The position numbers and the translations under genes are program-made. This document shows, in pieces, positions 42,836-52,331 of a stretch of 64,000 nt of DNA. The stretch comes from an uncultured Aquimarina sp. Lineage in GTDB: Bacteria > Bacteroidota > Bacteroidia > Flavobacteriales > Flavobacteriaceae. Numbering within the stretch: the stretch's first letter is position 1; every line of letters starts with the position of its first letter. The DNA lies in contig NZ_CANLMP010000005.1 of the NCBI RefSeq assembly GCF_947492405.1, forward strand, positions 1 to 64,000, given 5' to 3'. The notes under the pieces are model-generated. The model had not been told where the DNA came from. It did no database searches and saw nothing but the letters and a program-made list of their open reading frames with translations.

Positions 42836-43570
42836 ATGGTTTTAAAATGTATTGTAATTGATGACGAGCCTTTAGCTAGAGAGTGTGTTTCTAATTATAT
42901 TAAAGAAGTAGACTTTTTAGAATTGCAAGGATCTTGTAATAATCCTTTAGAAATCAACAAGATCAAGAATTCGCATCAAGCAGACTTGCTATTTCTGGAT
43001 ATTCAGATGCCAAGAATGAATGGAATAGAGTTTCTAAAATCTATGAAGTCTCAACCAATGGTTATTATCACAACTGCTTTTCCTAACTATGCCTTGGATG
43101 GATTTGATTTGGACGTAATGGATTATCTACTTAAACCTATTACATTTACGCGCTTTTTCAAAGCCGTTTGCAAGGTAAAAGAACAGTATCTTTTGACACA
43201 AAACAAAACTAGTATAACTCAGAATCAGGATAATTCGAGATCTGATTATGTTTTTATAAAATGTGAGAATATTTATAAAAAAATATATTTTAATGATATT
43301 TTATTTATAAAGTCTATGCAAAATTATGTTGCTTTTCACACTACTGATGGAAAGAAACATCTCTCTTTAATTCCTCTTAAAGAAGTGGCTAAGCAATTAG
43401 ATTCTGATATTTTCATACAAGTCCACAAATCATACATTGTTTGTATTCATAAAATTGAAGCTATTGAAACAGAAGGAATAACAGTTGGTTCGCATTATGT
43501 CCCATTAGGACGTAACTATAAAACATCTATCATGGAAAAAATAGTAAATGATAGGATTTTAAAAAAGTAA
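42836..43570 (+). CDS. LytTR-family response regulator
   Basis: 244 residues. Receiver domain (IDDEPLAREC; phosphoacceptor Asp55 in LLFLDIQMP; T/A-FP and K99-type lysine in DYLLKPI). C-terminal LytTR domain (FIKCENIYKKIYFNDILFIKSMQNYV, then HKSYIV and YVPLGRNY). Pairs with the kinase just upstream. Confidence 0.95.
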   Translation: MVLKCIVIDDEPLARECVSNYIKEVDFLELQGSCNNPLEINKIKNSHQADLLFLDIQMPRMNGIEFLKSMKSQPMVIITTAFPNYALDGFDLDVMDYLLKPITFTRFFKAVCKVKEQYLLTQNKTSITQNQDNSRSDYVFIKCENIYKKIYFNDILFIKSMQNYVAFHTTDGKKHLSLIPLKEVAKQLDSDIFIQVHKSYIVCIHKIEAIETEGITVGSHYVPLGRNYKTSIMEKIVNDRILKK

Positions 43571-43595
43571 ATTGAAGATAAAAATACTTCTCCAA

Positions 43596-43629
43596 AAAAA
43601 GCTGCTAATTTGAAGATTAGCAGCTTTTT
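43596..43629. terminator. bidirectional terminator
   Basis: Perfect 14-bp stem AAAAAGCTGCTAAT / ATTAGCAGCTTTTT with a 6-base loop, T-runs on both strands. Closes the LytTR gene and, on the other side, gltD. Confidence 0.93.
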
Positions 43630-43681
43630 ATTAACACTTAAAAGATTTGCAAGATTTTTTAAAACCTCGCAAATCTAAATT

Positions 43682-45145
43682 TTAAACTCTTGGTAAATCT
43701 CCCTCACCCTTAAGAGGTAAATTAGAGCTTCCCATTAAATAGGTATCTATATGATGTGCTGCTTGTCTACCTTCTGCAATAGCCCAAACAATAAGAGATT
43801 GTCCTCTTCGTGTATCTCCAGCTGCAAAAACTCCTTTTACATTTGTTGCATAGTTCTCTTCAGTTGCTTTTATATTTGTTCTGGCATCCATATCAATTCC
43901 TAATTGTTCTGCAATGGTTGGTTCTGATCCGGTGAATCCCATTGCTAATAAAGCTAACTCACATTTCCATTCTTTCTCTGTATCAGGAATTTCTTTTAAT
44001 GTAAAACGACCATTTTCTTTTACCCATTCTACCTGAGAAGTTATTAGTCCTCTAAGATTACCATTTTCATCTCCTAAGAATTCTTTGGTAGAAATGCTCC
44101 AATTACGTTCTACACCTTCTTCATGCGAGGAACTGGTGCGTAATCGCATAGGCCAAAACGGCCATGGCTGATTAGCAGGGCGTTCTATAGTTCCTTTACC
44201 CATGATTTCAAAATTCGTAACTGAAGTAGCACCATGACGCACTGAAGTACCAATACAATCAGATCCTGTATCACCACCACCAATTACAATAACATCTTTA
44301 TCAGTTGCTAAAATCTCTTCTCCTAAATCTTTGATCCCATCTACTCTACGATTGTTTTGTGGTAAGAAATCCATGGCTTGCACCACACCTTTAAGATCAG
44401 CTCCTTTAACCGGTAAATTACGACGAACTGTTGCTCCTGTACATAATACTACAGCATCAAAATCTGCTTTTAATTGATCTGCTTTGATATCTTTTCCAAT
44501 ATGAGTATTTGTTTTAAATACAATACCTTCTTCTTCTAGAACAGTAATTCTACGATCAATCACATTCTTTTCCATCTTAAAATCTGGAATACCATAACGT
44601 AACAATCCTCCTACTTTTTCATCTCTTTCAAAAACAGTTACTAAATGTCCCGCACGATTCAATTGTTGCGCTGTTGCTAGTCCGGCAGGTCCTGAACCAA
44701 TTACAGCAACTGTTTTACCCGTTCTACTTGCTGGGGGATTTGCTTTAACCCAACCATTTTTAAAAGCTTCTTCAACTATATTTTTTTCTATGTTTTCTAT
44801 GGTTACAGGATCTTCATTGATCCCTAATACACAAGCTTCTTCGCAAGGTGCAGGACATAATCTCCCCGTAAACTCTGGGAAGTTATTTGTAGAGTGTAAT
44901 ATACCAGCAGCTTTTTCCCATTTACCTCGATACACAGCATCGTTAAAATCAGGTATCAGATTTCCTAACGGGCATCCGCTATGACAAAATGGGATTCCGC
45001 AATCCATACATCTCGCTCCTTGATTTTTAAGCTTACTTTCCTCCATTGGTACAGTAAACTCTTTGTATCCTTTAATACGATCTTTAACAGGTTGGTACTG
45101 TTCTATCTCTCTTTCAAATTCTAAAAATCCAGTTATCTTTCCCAT
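43682..45145 (-). CDS. gltD: glutamate synthase small subunit
   Basis: 487 residues. N-terminal cysteine clusters for [4Fe-4S] centres (CMDCGIPFCHSGCP; then CPAPCEEAC), FAD motif GSGPAG (about 151), NADPH motif GGGDTG near 293, and C-terminal ATG-like VFAAGDTRRG. Passes electrons from NADPH to GltB. It lies 12 bp downstream of gltB in one operon. Confidence 0.98.
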   Translation of the reverse strand: MGKITGFLEFEREIEQYQPVKDRIKGYKEFTVPMEESKLKNQGARCMDCGIPFCHSGCPLGNLIPDFNDAVYRGKWEKAAGILHSTNNFPEFTGRLCPAPCEEACVLGINEDPVTIENIEKNIVEEAFKNGWVKANPPASRTGKTVAVIGSGPAGLATAQQLNRAGHLVTVFERDEKVGGLLRYGIPDFKMEKNVIDRRITVLEEEGIVFKTNTHIGKDIKADQLKADFDAVVLCTGATVRRNLPVKGADLKGVVQAMDFLPQNNRRVDGIKDLGEEILATDKDVIVIGGGDTGSDCIGTSVRHGATSVTNFEIMGKGTIERPANQPWPFWPMRLRTSSSHEEGVERNWSISTKEFLGDENGNLRGLITSQVEWVKENGRFTLKEIPDTEKEWKCELALLAMGFTGSEPTIAEQLGIDMDARTNIKATEENYATNVKGVFAAGDTRRGQSLIVWAIAEGRQAAHHIDTYLMGSSNLPLKGEGDLPRV

Positions 45146-45157
45146 GTCTATTATCGT

Positions 45158-48100
45158 TTATGCTTGTGCTAATTTTTCTTCTTCTAATCTTTTTAAAGCC
45201 TGCTTATACTCTTCTGGGAATATCTTAATGAATTTTGGTAATTCATTTTCCCAATTCTCTAGAATTCTTTGTGCCAATGGACTTAAAGTTGCATTGTAAT
45301 GTGATTCTATCAACTCTTTTAATTCAATCACATCTTCTGGTAGTTCTACCGGATCTAGATTTAATGCTTCTTTGTTACAGTGTGCTTCGAATGTCTTTTT
45401 ATCATCATATATGTACGCAATACCTCCAGACATACCTGCTCCAAAGTTTCTTCCCACTTCTCCAAGAATCACTGCAACTCCACCGGTCATATATTCACAT
45501 CCATGGTCTCCGATACCTTCTACAACTGCTTTAGCTCCAGAATTACGAACACAGAATCGTTCTCCCGCTTTACCATTAATATATACTTCTCCATCTGTTG
45601 CTCCATATAAAGTAACATTACCAGTAATCACATTATCTTCGGGCACTAAAGTAGCTTCATCAGGTACTTTGATAATTAGCTTAGCTCCAGACAATCCTTT
45701 ACCTAGATAATCATTAGTATTACCATTAACTACCATTGTCAATCCTTTGGTTGCAAAAGCTCCAAAACTTTGCCCAGCTGCTCCTGTAAAATTTAACTTC
45801 AGTGTGCTATCGGGTAATCCTTGTGCTCCATATATTTTAGATATTTCATTACTAAGAATTGCTCCTACTGCTCTATCTGTATTAGTAATATCAAAATCTA
45901 GAGTAGTCTTCTCCTTTCTGAACAATGCCTGGTGTGCCTGCTCTATAATTTCGAAATCTATTGATTTTCCTAGACAGTGATCTTGTATTTCTGAATTATA
46001 AATCCCAACTCCTTCAGCTGCTTCTACCTGATGTAAAATTGGTGAAAGGTCTACTCCAGCAGTTTTATAATGTTCGATTGCTTGTTTACGATCTAACTTA
46101 TGCACTTGACCTACCATTTCATTAATTGTTCTGAAACCAAGCTGTGCCATAATTTCTCTTAATTCCTGAGCAACGAAATACATATAGTTTACTACGTGTT
46201 CTGGTTTTCCTTTAAACTTCTTACGTAATTCTGGATTCTGAGTGGCAATACCCACTGGACATGTATTAAGATGACAAACACGCATCATCACACATCCAGA
46301 CGCTACTAAAGGTGCTGTGGCAAAACCAAACTCTTCTGCTCCTAATAAACAAGCTACTGCGACATCACGACCTGTTTTTAATTGTCCATCACATTCTAAG
46401 ACAATTCGGCTTCTAAGATTATTACCTACAAGTGTTTGCTGTGCTTCAGCAATTCCTAGCTCCCAAGGTAAACCTGCATGCTTTAATGAGGTTAATGGTG
46501 ATGCTCCTGTTCCTCCATCAAAACCAGAAATCAATACAACATCCGCTTTGGCTTTGGCTACACCAGCAGCTACTGTACCCACTCCTACTTCTGATACTAA
46601 TTTTACATTAATTCTAGCGGATCGATTTGCAGATTTCAAATCATAAATCAACTGAGATAAATCTTCAATAGAATAGATATCGTGATGCGGTGGTGGAGAA
46701 ATTAATCCAACATATGGAGTAGAGTTACGAGTTTTGGCAATTTCAGGATTTACTTTTGGTCCTGGCAACTGGCCTCCTTCTCCTGGTTTAGCTCCCTGAG
46801 CCATTTTTATTTGGATTTCTGCTGCATTTGTCAAATAATTTGAAGAAACTCCAAATCTTCCGGAAGCTACTTGCTTAATTGCACTGTTCTTCCAATCTCC
46901 ATTAACATCTTTATAAAAACGTAACGGATTTTCTCCTCCTTCTCCAGAATTACTCTTACCGCCAATTCGGTTCATTGCAACCGCTAGATTTTCGTGTGCT
47001 TCCTTGCTAATGGATCCATATGACATTGCTCCGGTTTTGAAACGTTTTACAATTTCTGTCCAAGGTTCCACCTCATCTAAAGGGATTGGATCATAGTTAG
47101 AAAATTCTAATAATCCACGAATAGTCATTAGACTTTTAGACTGTTCGTTGATTAAATTTGCATATTCTTTATAGGTTTTAGGATCGTTATCTCTAACAGA
47201 TTTTTGAAGTTTAGCAACTGATAGTGGATTGAACTGATGTTTCTCTCCATTACGTCTCCATCTATACTGTCCTCCTATTTCTAAATCTAATGTAGCATCT
47301 ACTTCTCTTTCTATATAAGCTCTTTTGTGTCGCTTAGCTATTTCTTTCTCTATTTCGTATAATCCTATTCCTTGAATACGTGTTGCCGTATTTGGGAAAT
47401 ATTTATCTACTACTTTAGTGTTTATACCAATACATTCGAAAAGTTGAGAACTACGGTATGAATTCAAAGTAGAGATTCCTATTTTGTTCATTACCTTCAG
47501 TACTCCTTTACCTACAGCTTTATTATAATTATTTACCGCTTCTAATGCTTCTAAATCGGTAATATTTTTATCTTCAATTTGCTCTTTTATAATTTCATTT
47601 ACCATATATGGATTAATAGCACTAGCACCATATCCAAATAGCAATGCAAAATGATGTACTTCTCTTGGTTCTGCTGATTCAATGATTATACTCACCTGAG
47701 AGCGTTTTCCTAATTTCTGTAATCCACTATTTACAAAAGAACATGCTAATAATGCAGGAATTGGAGCTCTGTGTTTACTTATATTTCTATCCGAAAGTAT
47801 TATGATATTACTTCCTTCATCAATCGCTTCTGAAACTTTATTTAGAGTATCTTCCAGCGCATCTTCTAATCCGTTAAGTCCTCTGTTGATATTATATAAC
47901 ATAGGGACAGAAGTTGCCTTAAAACCTTTATCTGTATATGTCTTAATTTTATCTAAATCTTCTTTTGAAATAACAGGGTTCTGTATTTTCAATTTATTAC
48001 AGTGCTTCTCATTAATATTGAAAATATTATGATCTGATCCTAAAGTAAGACTTATATCTGTAATTAATTCCTCACGAATTCCGTCTAATGGAGGGTTTGT

Positions 48101-49657
48101 TACTTGCGCAAATAACTGTTTAAAATAGTTATATATTAATTGTGATCTTTCGGATAGTACTGCAATTGGTGTATCCGACCCCATGGATCCAATAGGTTCT
48201 TTTGCTAGTTGACTCATCGGAACAATAATCGTATCTATATCTTCCTGAGTATATCCAAATACTTCTTTACGTTTTCCAATAGTTTCTTCGCCCAAAAATA
48301 ATGGACAGTCATTATAAGGAATATCCTTTAGATGCACTAAATTATCATCTATCCATTTTCTATACGGATGTTTGGCAGCTATTTCTTCTTTAATTTCTTC
48401 GTCATTAACAATTCTACCTTCGTCCATGTTTACAAGAAACATCTTTCCTGGTTCTAAACGACCGTGAAACTCTAGATTACTAGGTTCTATATCCACCACT
48501 CCAGTTTCAGAAGACATAATTACATATCCATCTTTTGTCACAGTGTATCTAGATGGTCTTAATCCATTTCTATCTAATACAGCTCCAATATAATTTCCAT
48601 CTGTAAACGGAATTGATGCAGGACCATCCCAAGGTTCCATAGCACAAGAATTATATTCATAGAATGCTTTCTTGGCTTCAGACATTTCTGGATTCTTCTC
48701 CCAAGCTTCTGGTACCATCATCATCATTACTTCCGGCAAAGACCTACCTGTCATCAATAATAACTCTACCACCATATCCATAGATGCAGAATCTGATTTT
48801 CCCTTCAGAACGACCGGTAATACTTTTTTAATATCCTCACCAAACCAGTTGCTCTCTAATAATTCTTCTCTAGATCTCATTCTGGTCACATTACCTCTTA
48901 AGGTATTAATCTCTCCATTATGACACATATATCGGAAAGGCTGAGCCAGATCCCAAGTAGGAAACGTGTTGGTCGAAAAACGCTGATGCACTAAAGCCAA
49001 TCTAGTCACTACTTTCGGATCCATAAGATCCGTGTAGTATAATTTAATGTCTTCAGGCATCAAAAGACCTTTAAATATTAAAGTTTTTGTAGATAAACTA
49101 GGTAGATAGAAAAACTTGTTTTCTGATAATTTAGAACTGTATATTTCGTGTTCTGTAGCTTTTCTTGCAGTGAATAATTTTAGATTAAAATCAAAATAGG
49201 TTTGTTCTTTAGTATTTTTACCTATAAATATTTGCTTAATAAAAGGTTCTGTCGTAGCAGCTATTTCACCTAAATGGACCGTATCTACAGGAACATCTCT
49301 CCATCCTAAAAGTACAAGTCCCTGATCGGCAATACTTTTTTCGAAAGTATCCATACAGTATTGTCTCTGGTTCTCCTTTTTAGGTAAGAACACATTACTT
49401 ACAGCATATTCACCCGCTTCAGGTAAATCAAATGTACAATTCTCAACAAAGAAATCATGAGGTATATCTATTAATATTCCTGCTCCATCTCCAGTTTTTC
49501 CATCAGAACTTACTGCTCCACGATGTTCTAATTTTTCTAGAATCTCAAGCGCTTTATGAATAATATCATTTGACTTTTTCCCTTCTAAGCTACAGATGAA
49601 TCCGGCACCACATGCGTCGTGTTCGAATTCTGGTAGATACATTCCTTGTTTCTTCAT
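45158..49657 (-). CDS. gltB: glutamate synthase large subunit
   Basis: 1499 residues. N-terminal glutaminase nucleophile Cys16 in DACGAGF, so a 15-residue propeptide. Central and FMN-binding domain with GGKSNSGEGGE, 3Fe-4S cysteines in CVMMRVCHLNTCP, and C-terminal beta-helix domain with GXXGXXXG repeats. Converts glutamine and 2-oxoglutarate to two glutamates. Full length. Confidence 0.98.
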   Translation of the reverse strand: MKKQGMYLPEFEHDACGAGFICSLEGKKSNDIIHKALEILEKLEHRGAVSSDGKTGDGAGILIDIPHDFFVENCTFDLPEAGEYAVSNVFLPKKENQRQYCMDTFEKSIADQGLVLLGWRDVPVDTVHLGEIAATTEPFIKQIFIGKNTKEQTYFDFNLKLFTARKATEHEIYSSKLSENKFFYLPSLSTKTLIFKGLLMPEDIKLYYTDLMDPKVVTRLALVHQRFSTNTFPTWDLAQPFRYMCHNGEINTLRGNVTRMRSREELLESNWFGEDIKKVLPVVLKGKSDSASMDMVVELLLMTGRSLPEVMMMMVPEAWEKNPEMSEAKKAFYEYNSCAMEPWDGPASIPFTDGNYIGAVLDRNGLRPSRYTVTKDGYVIMSSETGVVDIEPSNLEFHGRLEPGKMFLVNMDEGRIVNDEEIKEEIAAKHPYRKWIDDNLVHLKDIPYNDCPLFLGEETIGKRKEVFGYTQEDIDTIIVPMSQLAKEPIGSMGSDTPIAVLSERSQLIYNYFKQLFAQVTNPPLDGIREELITDISLTLGSDHNIFNINEKHCNKLKIQNPVISKEDLDKIKTYTDKGFKATSVPMLYNINRGLNGLEDALEDTLNKVSEAIDEGSNIIILSDRNISKHRAPIPALLACSFVNSGLQKLGKRSQVSIIIESAEPREVHHFALLFGYGASAINPYMVNEIIKEQIEDKNITDLEALEAVNNYNKAVGKGVLKVMNKIGISTLNSYRSSQLFECIGINTKVVDKYFPNTATRIQGIGLYEIEKEIAKRHKRAYIEREVDATLDLEIGGQYRWRRNGEKHQFNPLSVAKLQKSVRDNDPKTYKEYANLINEQSKSLMTIRGLLEFSNYDPIPLDEVEPWTEIVKRFKTGAMSYGSISKEAHENLAVAMNRIGGKSNSGEGGENPLRFYKDVNGDWKNSAIKQVASGRFGVSSNYLTNAAEIQIKMAQGAKPGEGGQLPGPKVNPEIAKTRNSTPYVGLISPPPHHDIYSIEDLSQLIYDLKSANRSARINVKLVSEVGVGTVAAGVAKAKADVVLISGFDGGTGASPLTSLKHAGLPWELGIAEAQQTLVGNNLRSRIVLECDGQLKTGRDVAVACLLGAEEFGFATAPLVASGCVMMRVCHLNTCPVGIATQNPELRKKFKGKPEHVVNYMYFVAQELREIMAQLGFRTINEMVGQVHKLDRKQAIEHYKTAGVDLSPILHQVEAAEGVGIYNSEIQDHCLGKSIDFEIIEQAHQALFRKEKTTLDFDITNTDRAVGAILSNEISKIYGAQGLPDSTLKLNFTGAAGQSFGAFATKGLTMVVNGNTNDYLGKGLSGAKLIIKVPDEATLVPEDNVITGNVTLYGATDGEVYINGKAGERFCVRNSGAKAVVEGIGDHGCEYMTGGVAVILGEVGRNFGAGMSGGIAYIYDDKKTFEAHCNKEALNLDPVELPEDVIELKELIESHYNATLSPLAQRILENWENELPKFIKIFPEEYKQALKRLEEEKLAQA

Positions 49658-49890
49658 ATTATTTCGGATCTAAAGTGTTTCAAGTTGTTGAAATTAACAA
49701 AACCTTAAGGAAGGAAAAAGAAAAACAGAGCTTTCAGGATTACTTTTCTTAGCTCTTTAAAAAAACGCAAGTTTCAATAAAATAATCACAAAATAACGAC
49801 TTCTAATTACGAATTCAATAACGCAGTTTTTCTTAAAAAAACTCAAATAACATAAGGGATTACAGCAATTTTGTGTCTAAAAACATCAAT

Positions 49891-49982
49891 GAAAACGTTT
49901 TCGTAAAAAAACCATAATGCATTACTGCGAAATCCTTATTTATTTCACCAAAAAATACATACCCCTAATTTTTTAGGGGGTA
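49891..49982. promoter_or_regulatory. palindrome and C/G hairpin between gltB and glnK
   Basis: The 437-bp divergent gap contains GAAAACGTTTTC (49891-49902, perfect 12-bp palindrome) and TACCCCTAA / TTAGGGGGTA (49960-49982, inverted repeat with a 5-base centre), the only GC-rich spot. Both are candidates for nitrogen-responsive operators acting on gltBD and glnK-amtB. Confidence 0.55.
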
Positions 49983-50025
49983 AATATTTCAAAATGACAA
50001 AAATATAGCAATTACCCTTCAAAAT

Positions 50026-50057
50026 TTGGTGGCTAAAAAGTAATTCGCATATTTTTG
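50026..50057 (+). promoter_or_regulatory. glnK-amtB promoter
   Basis: TTG 50026-50028, 21-base spacer, TATTTTTG 50050-50057, in good agreement with the Bacteroidota promoter consensus; the start codon lies 38 bp further on. Confidence 0.7.
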
Positions 50058-50094
50058 ACATAGATTTAACATTAATTTTAACTTTTTAGTCTTT

Positions 50095-50433
50095 ATGAAG
50101 AAAATAGAAGCAATCATCAGGAGATCAAAATATCGTGTTGTAAAAGAAGCTTTACACGAAAAAGGCATTACATTCTTTTCTTATTGGGATGTTACTGGTG
50201 TAGGTAATGAAAAAAAGGGACACGTATATCGTGGAATTTCCTATAGTACAACAGATATTCAAAGACGTTTTTTATCAATTGTGGTAAATGACGATTTTGA
50301 AGAAGCTGCAATTTCTGCAATTCTGGAAGCTGGAAAAACTGGTGAAGTTGGAGACGGAAAAGTTTTTGTTTCTGATATTAAAGAGGCATACAGAATTCGT
50401 ACTTCTGAAAAAGGTAGCTCTACACTATCTTAA
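50095..50433 (+). CDS. glnK: PII nitrogen-regulatory protein
   Basis: 112 residues of the PII family: MKKIEAIIRRSKYRVVKEAL, a T loop KGHVYRGISY with Tyr50 in the modifiable position, the GEVGDGKVFVSDI and IRTSE ends. Binds ATP/ADP and 2-oxoglutarate and gates AmtB, encoded 61 bp downstream. Confidence 0.96.
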   Translation: MKKIEAIIRRSKYRVVKEALHEKGITFFSYWDVTGVGNEKKGHVYRGISYSTTDIQRRFLSIVVNDDFEEAAISAILEAGKTGEVGDGKVFVSDIKEAYRIRTSEKGSSTLS

Positions 50434-50494
50434 CCACCACTAACACAAATTACCAACTGAAAACAAAAAATAACTTTAAATAGTCAATTATACA

Positions 50495-51748
50495 ATGGAA
50501 ATGTTAACTATAAATAATGTATGGATGATGGTGTGTACAGCACTGGTATTTTTCATGCACTTAGGTTTCTCTTTTTTAGAAATTGGATTAACTCGTCAAA
50601 AAAACACAATTAATATTCTTTTTAAAAACGTATTCATCATCTGCGTAGGTTTATTACTATACTGCTTAGTAGGATTCAATTTAATGTATCCTGGATTTGC
50701 TGAAGATGCTGCAGGATTTATTGGATTTGCAGGATTTGGATTAAGCTCTCCAGTAGTAGAAGGAGCTTTAGACTTAGCATATAATGAAGGATATACATAT
50801 TGGACAGACTTCTTGTTCCAAGGAATGTTTGCTGCCACTGCTGCCACTATCGTTTCTGGAGCTGTTGCCGAAAGAATTAAACTAGGAGCTTTTATGATTT
50901 TCACAATCATCTATGTAGGTGTTGTATATCCAATTGTAGGTTCTTGGCAATGGGGTGGTGGATTTTTATCATCATTCCAAATTGGTGAAGCGGAAGGGTT
51001 TTATGACTTTGCTGGTTCTACTTTAGTACATTCTGTAGGAGGATGGGCTGCATTAGTAGCAGTATGGTTACTAGGATCTAGAATAGGAAAATTCAGTTCT
51101 GATGGTAAGCCTCAGGCAATACCTGGTCATAATATACCATTAGCTGCTGCAGGTGTATTAATTCTTTGGTTAGGATGGTTTGGATTTAATGGTGGTTCTG
51201 TACTTTCTGCCGATGCTGCTGGTACTTCTCTTACTTTAGTAACAACATCTCTTGCTGCTGCTGCTGGTGGAGTTGTTGCCTTTTTAGTATCTACACTAAT
51301 GTACAAAAATTACGATTTAACTATGTTCTTAAACGGAATTCTTGGAGGGTTAGTTGGTATTACTGCTGGAGCAGATCAAATGACTCCTACTGATGCTGTA
51401 TTAATTGGAGCAATTGCTGGTGCGATTATCGTATTTGGTGTAGCATTAATAGACAAATTGAAACTTGATGATCCTGTAGGAGCAATTGCAGTGCACTTAA
51501 TCTGTGGTATTTGGGGAACACTTGCCGTAGGAATCTTTGGAGCTAAAGCTGGTTTTGATCAATTCTTAGTACAAGGAGTTGGTGTTTTAGCTGCTGGTGG
51601 ATTCTGCGTATTAACATCTTTTATTATCATATTCGCATTAAAGAAAACTATTGGAATCAGAGTTTCTGAAAAAGAAGAAATTGATGGTCTGGATGGTCAC
51701 GAACATGGAATGGACGCATATCCTGATTTTAGAATTAACCAACACTAG
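50495..51748 (+). CDS. amtB: ammonium transporter
   Basis: 417 residues, eleven membrane helices. The pore His pair fits (His in STLVHSVGGWAA, His in AIAVHLICGIWG), as does the AGHNIPLAAAG motif. It lacks a cleaved signal. Operon with glnK, opposite to gltBD: a nitrogen-assimilation block. Confidence 0.97.
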   Translation: MEMLTINNVWMMVCTALVFFMHLGFSFLEIGLTRQKNTINILFKNVFIICVGLLLYCLVGFNLMYPGFAEDAAGFIGFAGFGLSSPVVEGALDLAYNEGYTYWTDFLFQGMFAATAATIVSGAVAERIKLGAFMIFTIIYVGVVYPIVGSWQWGGGFLSSFQIGEAEGFYDFAGSTLVHSVGGWAALVAVWLLGSRIGKFSSDGKPQAIPGHNIPLAAAGVLILWLGWFGFNGGSVLSADAAGTSLTLVTTSLAAAAGGVVAFLVSTLMYKNYDLTMFLNGILGGLVGITAGADQMTPTDAVLIGAIAGAIIVFGVALIDKLKLDDPVGAIAVHLICGIWGTLAVGIFGAKAGFDQFLVQGVGVLAAGGFCVLTSFIIIFALKKTIGIRVSEKEEIDGLDGHEHGMDAYPDFRINQH

Positions 51749-51774
51749 ATTTAATTCAACTTATACATATATCA

Positions 51775-51808
51775 AGAGGGAAGATTTACAATCTTCCCTC
51801 TTTTTTTG
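51775..51808 (+). terminator. Rho-independent terminator
   Basis: Perfect 12-bp stem AGAGGGAAGATT / AATCTTCCCTCT with TAC loop and a T7 tail, 27 bp after amtB. Confidence 0.96.
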
Positions 51809-51812
51809 TTGA

Positions 51813-52151
51813 TTATTTTATGATCTCTATAGATAAAGGATAGAATGGTTCTTCTCCATTACTTGCCTTTATAGCATTAATTATTGGGAATACTAAGCAT
51901 AAAATACCTATTACAATTAATCCTAAAACACCTAATCCAAATAATAATATTAATGGTACACAAACTACTGCATAGATAAACATACTAATCTGAAAATTCA
52001 TAATTGATTTTCCGTGATTATCCATTGCCAACACTTGTTCTCTTTGTGTTAACCACAGTATTAATGGCACTATGAATCCTCCAAATCCAGTTACTAGATC
52101 TAACAACTGGGATAAATGGGTAATAACGAGTAATGATCTGTCTTGTCTCAT
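51813..52151 (-). CDS. DUF4870 membrane protein
   Basis: 112 residues with three to four hydrophobic segments; HLSQLLDLVTGFGGFIVPLILWLTQR and MNFQISMFIYAV are DUF4870 hallmarks. Function unknown. Convergent with amtB. Confidence 0.88.
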   Translation of the reverse strand: MRQDRSLLVITHLSQLLDLVTGFGGFIVPLILWLTQREQVLAMDNHGKSIMNFQISMFIYAVVCVPLILLFGLGVLGLIVIGILCLVFPIINAIKASNGEEPFYPLSIEIIK

Positions 52152-52265
52152 GATTTCTTTAGTTTTGATTGATGATGATTAAAATTGCTAATAAAATTAG
52201 CATTCTTTACCTATATGACGAAATAATTAGTAAAATGTTACATTCAAAAAAGAAAATCTATAAAA

Positions 52266-52293
52266 AAAAGCATCTCCAAAATGAGATGCTTTT
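52266..52293 (-). terminator. terminator hairpin for the protease gene
   Basis: Perfect 11-bp stem AAAAGCATCTC / GAGATGCTTTT with a 6-base loop, preceded on the top strand by an A-run (T tail on the minus strand). It lies 39 bp beyond the protease stop. Confidence 0.85.
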
Positions 52294-52331
52294 AACGTAA
52301 CTAAATTTAAGTTCTATTGTTTATATTTTGG

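Noticed and set aside
45235..46646. Several forward open frames opposite gltB
   Set aside because: They are antisense shadows of a complete 1499-residue gltB.
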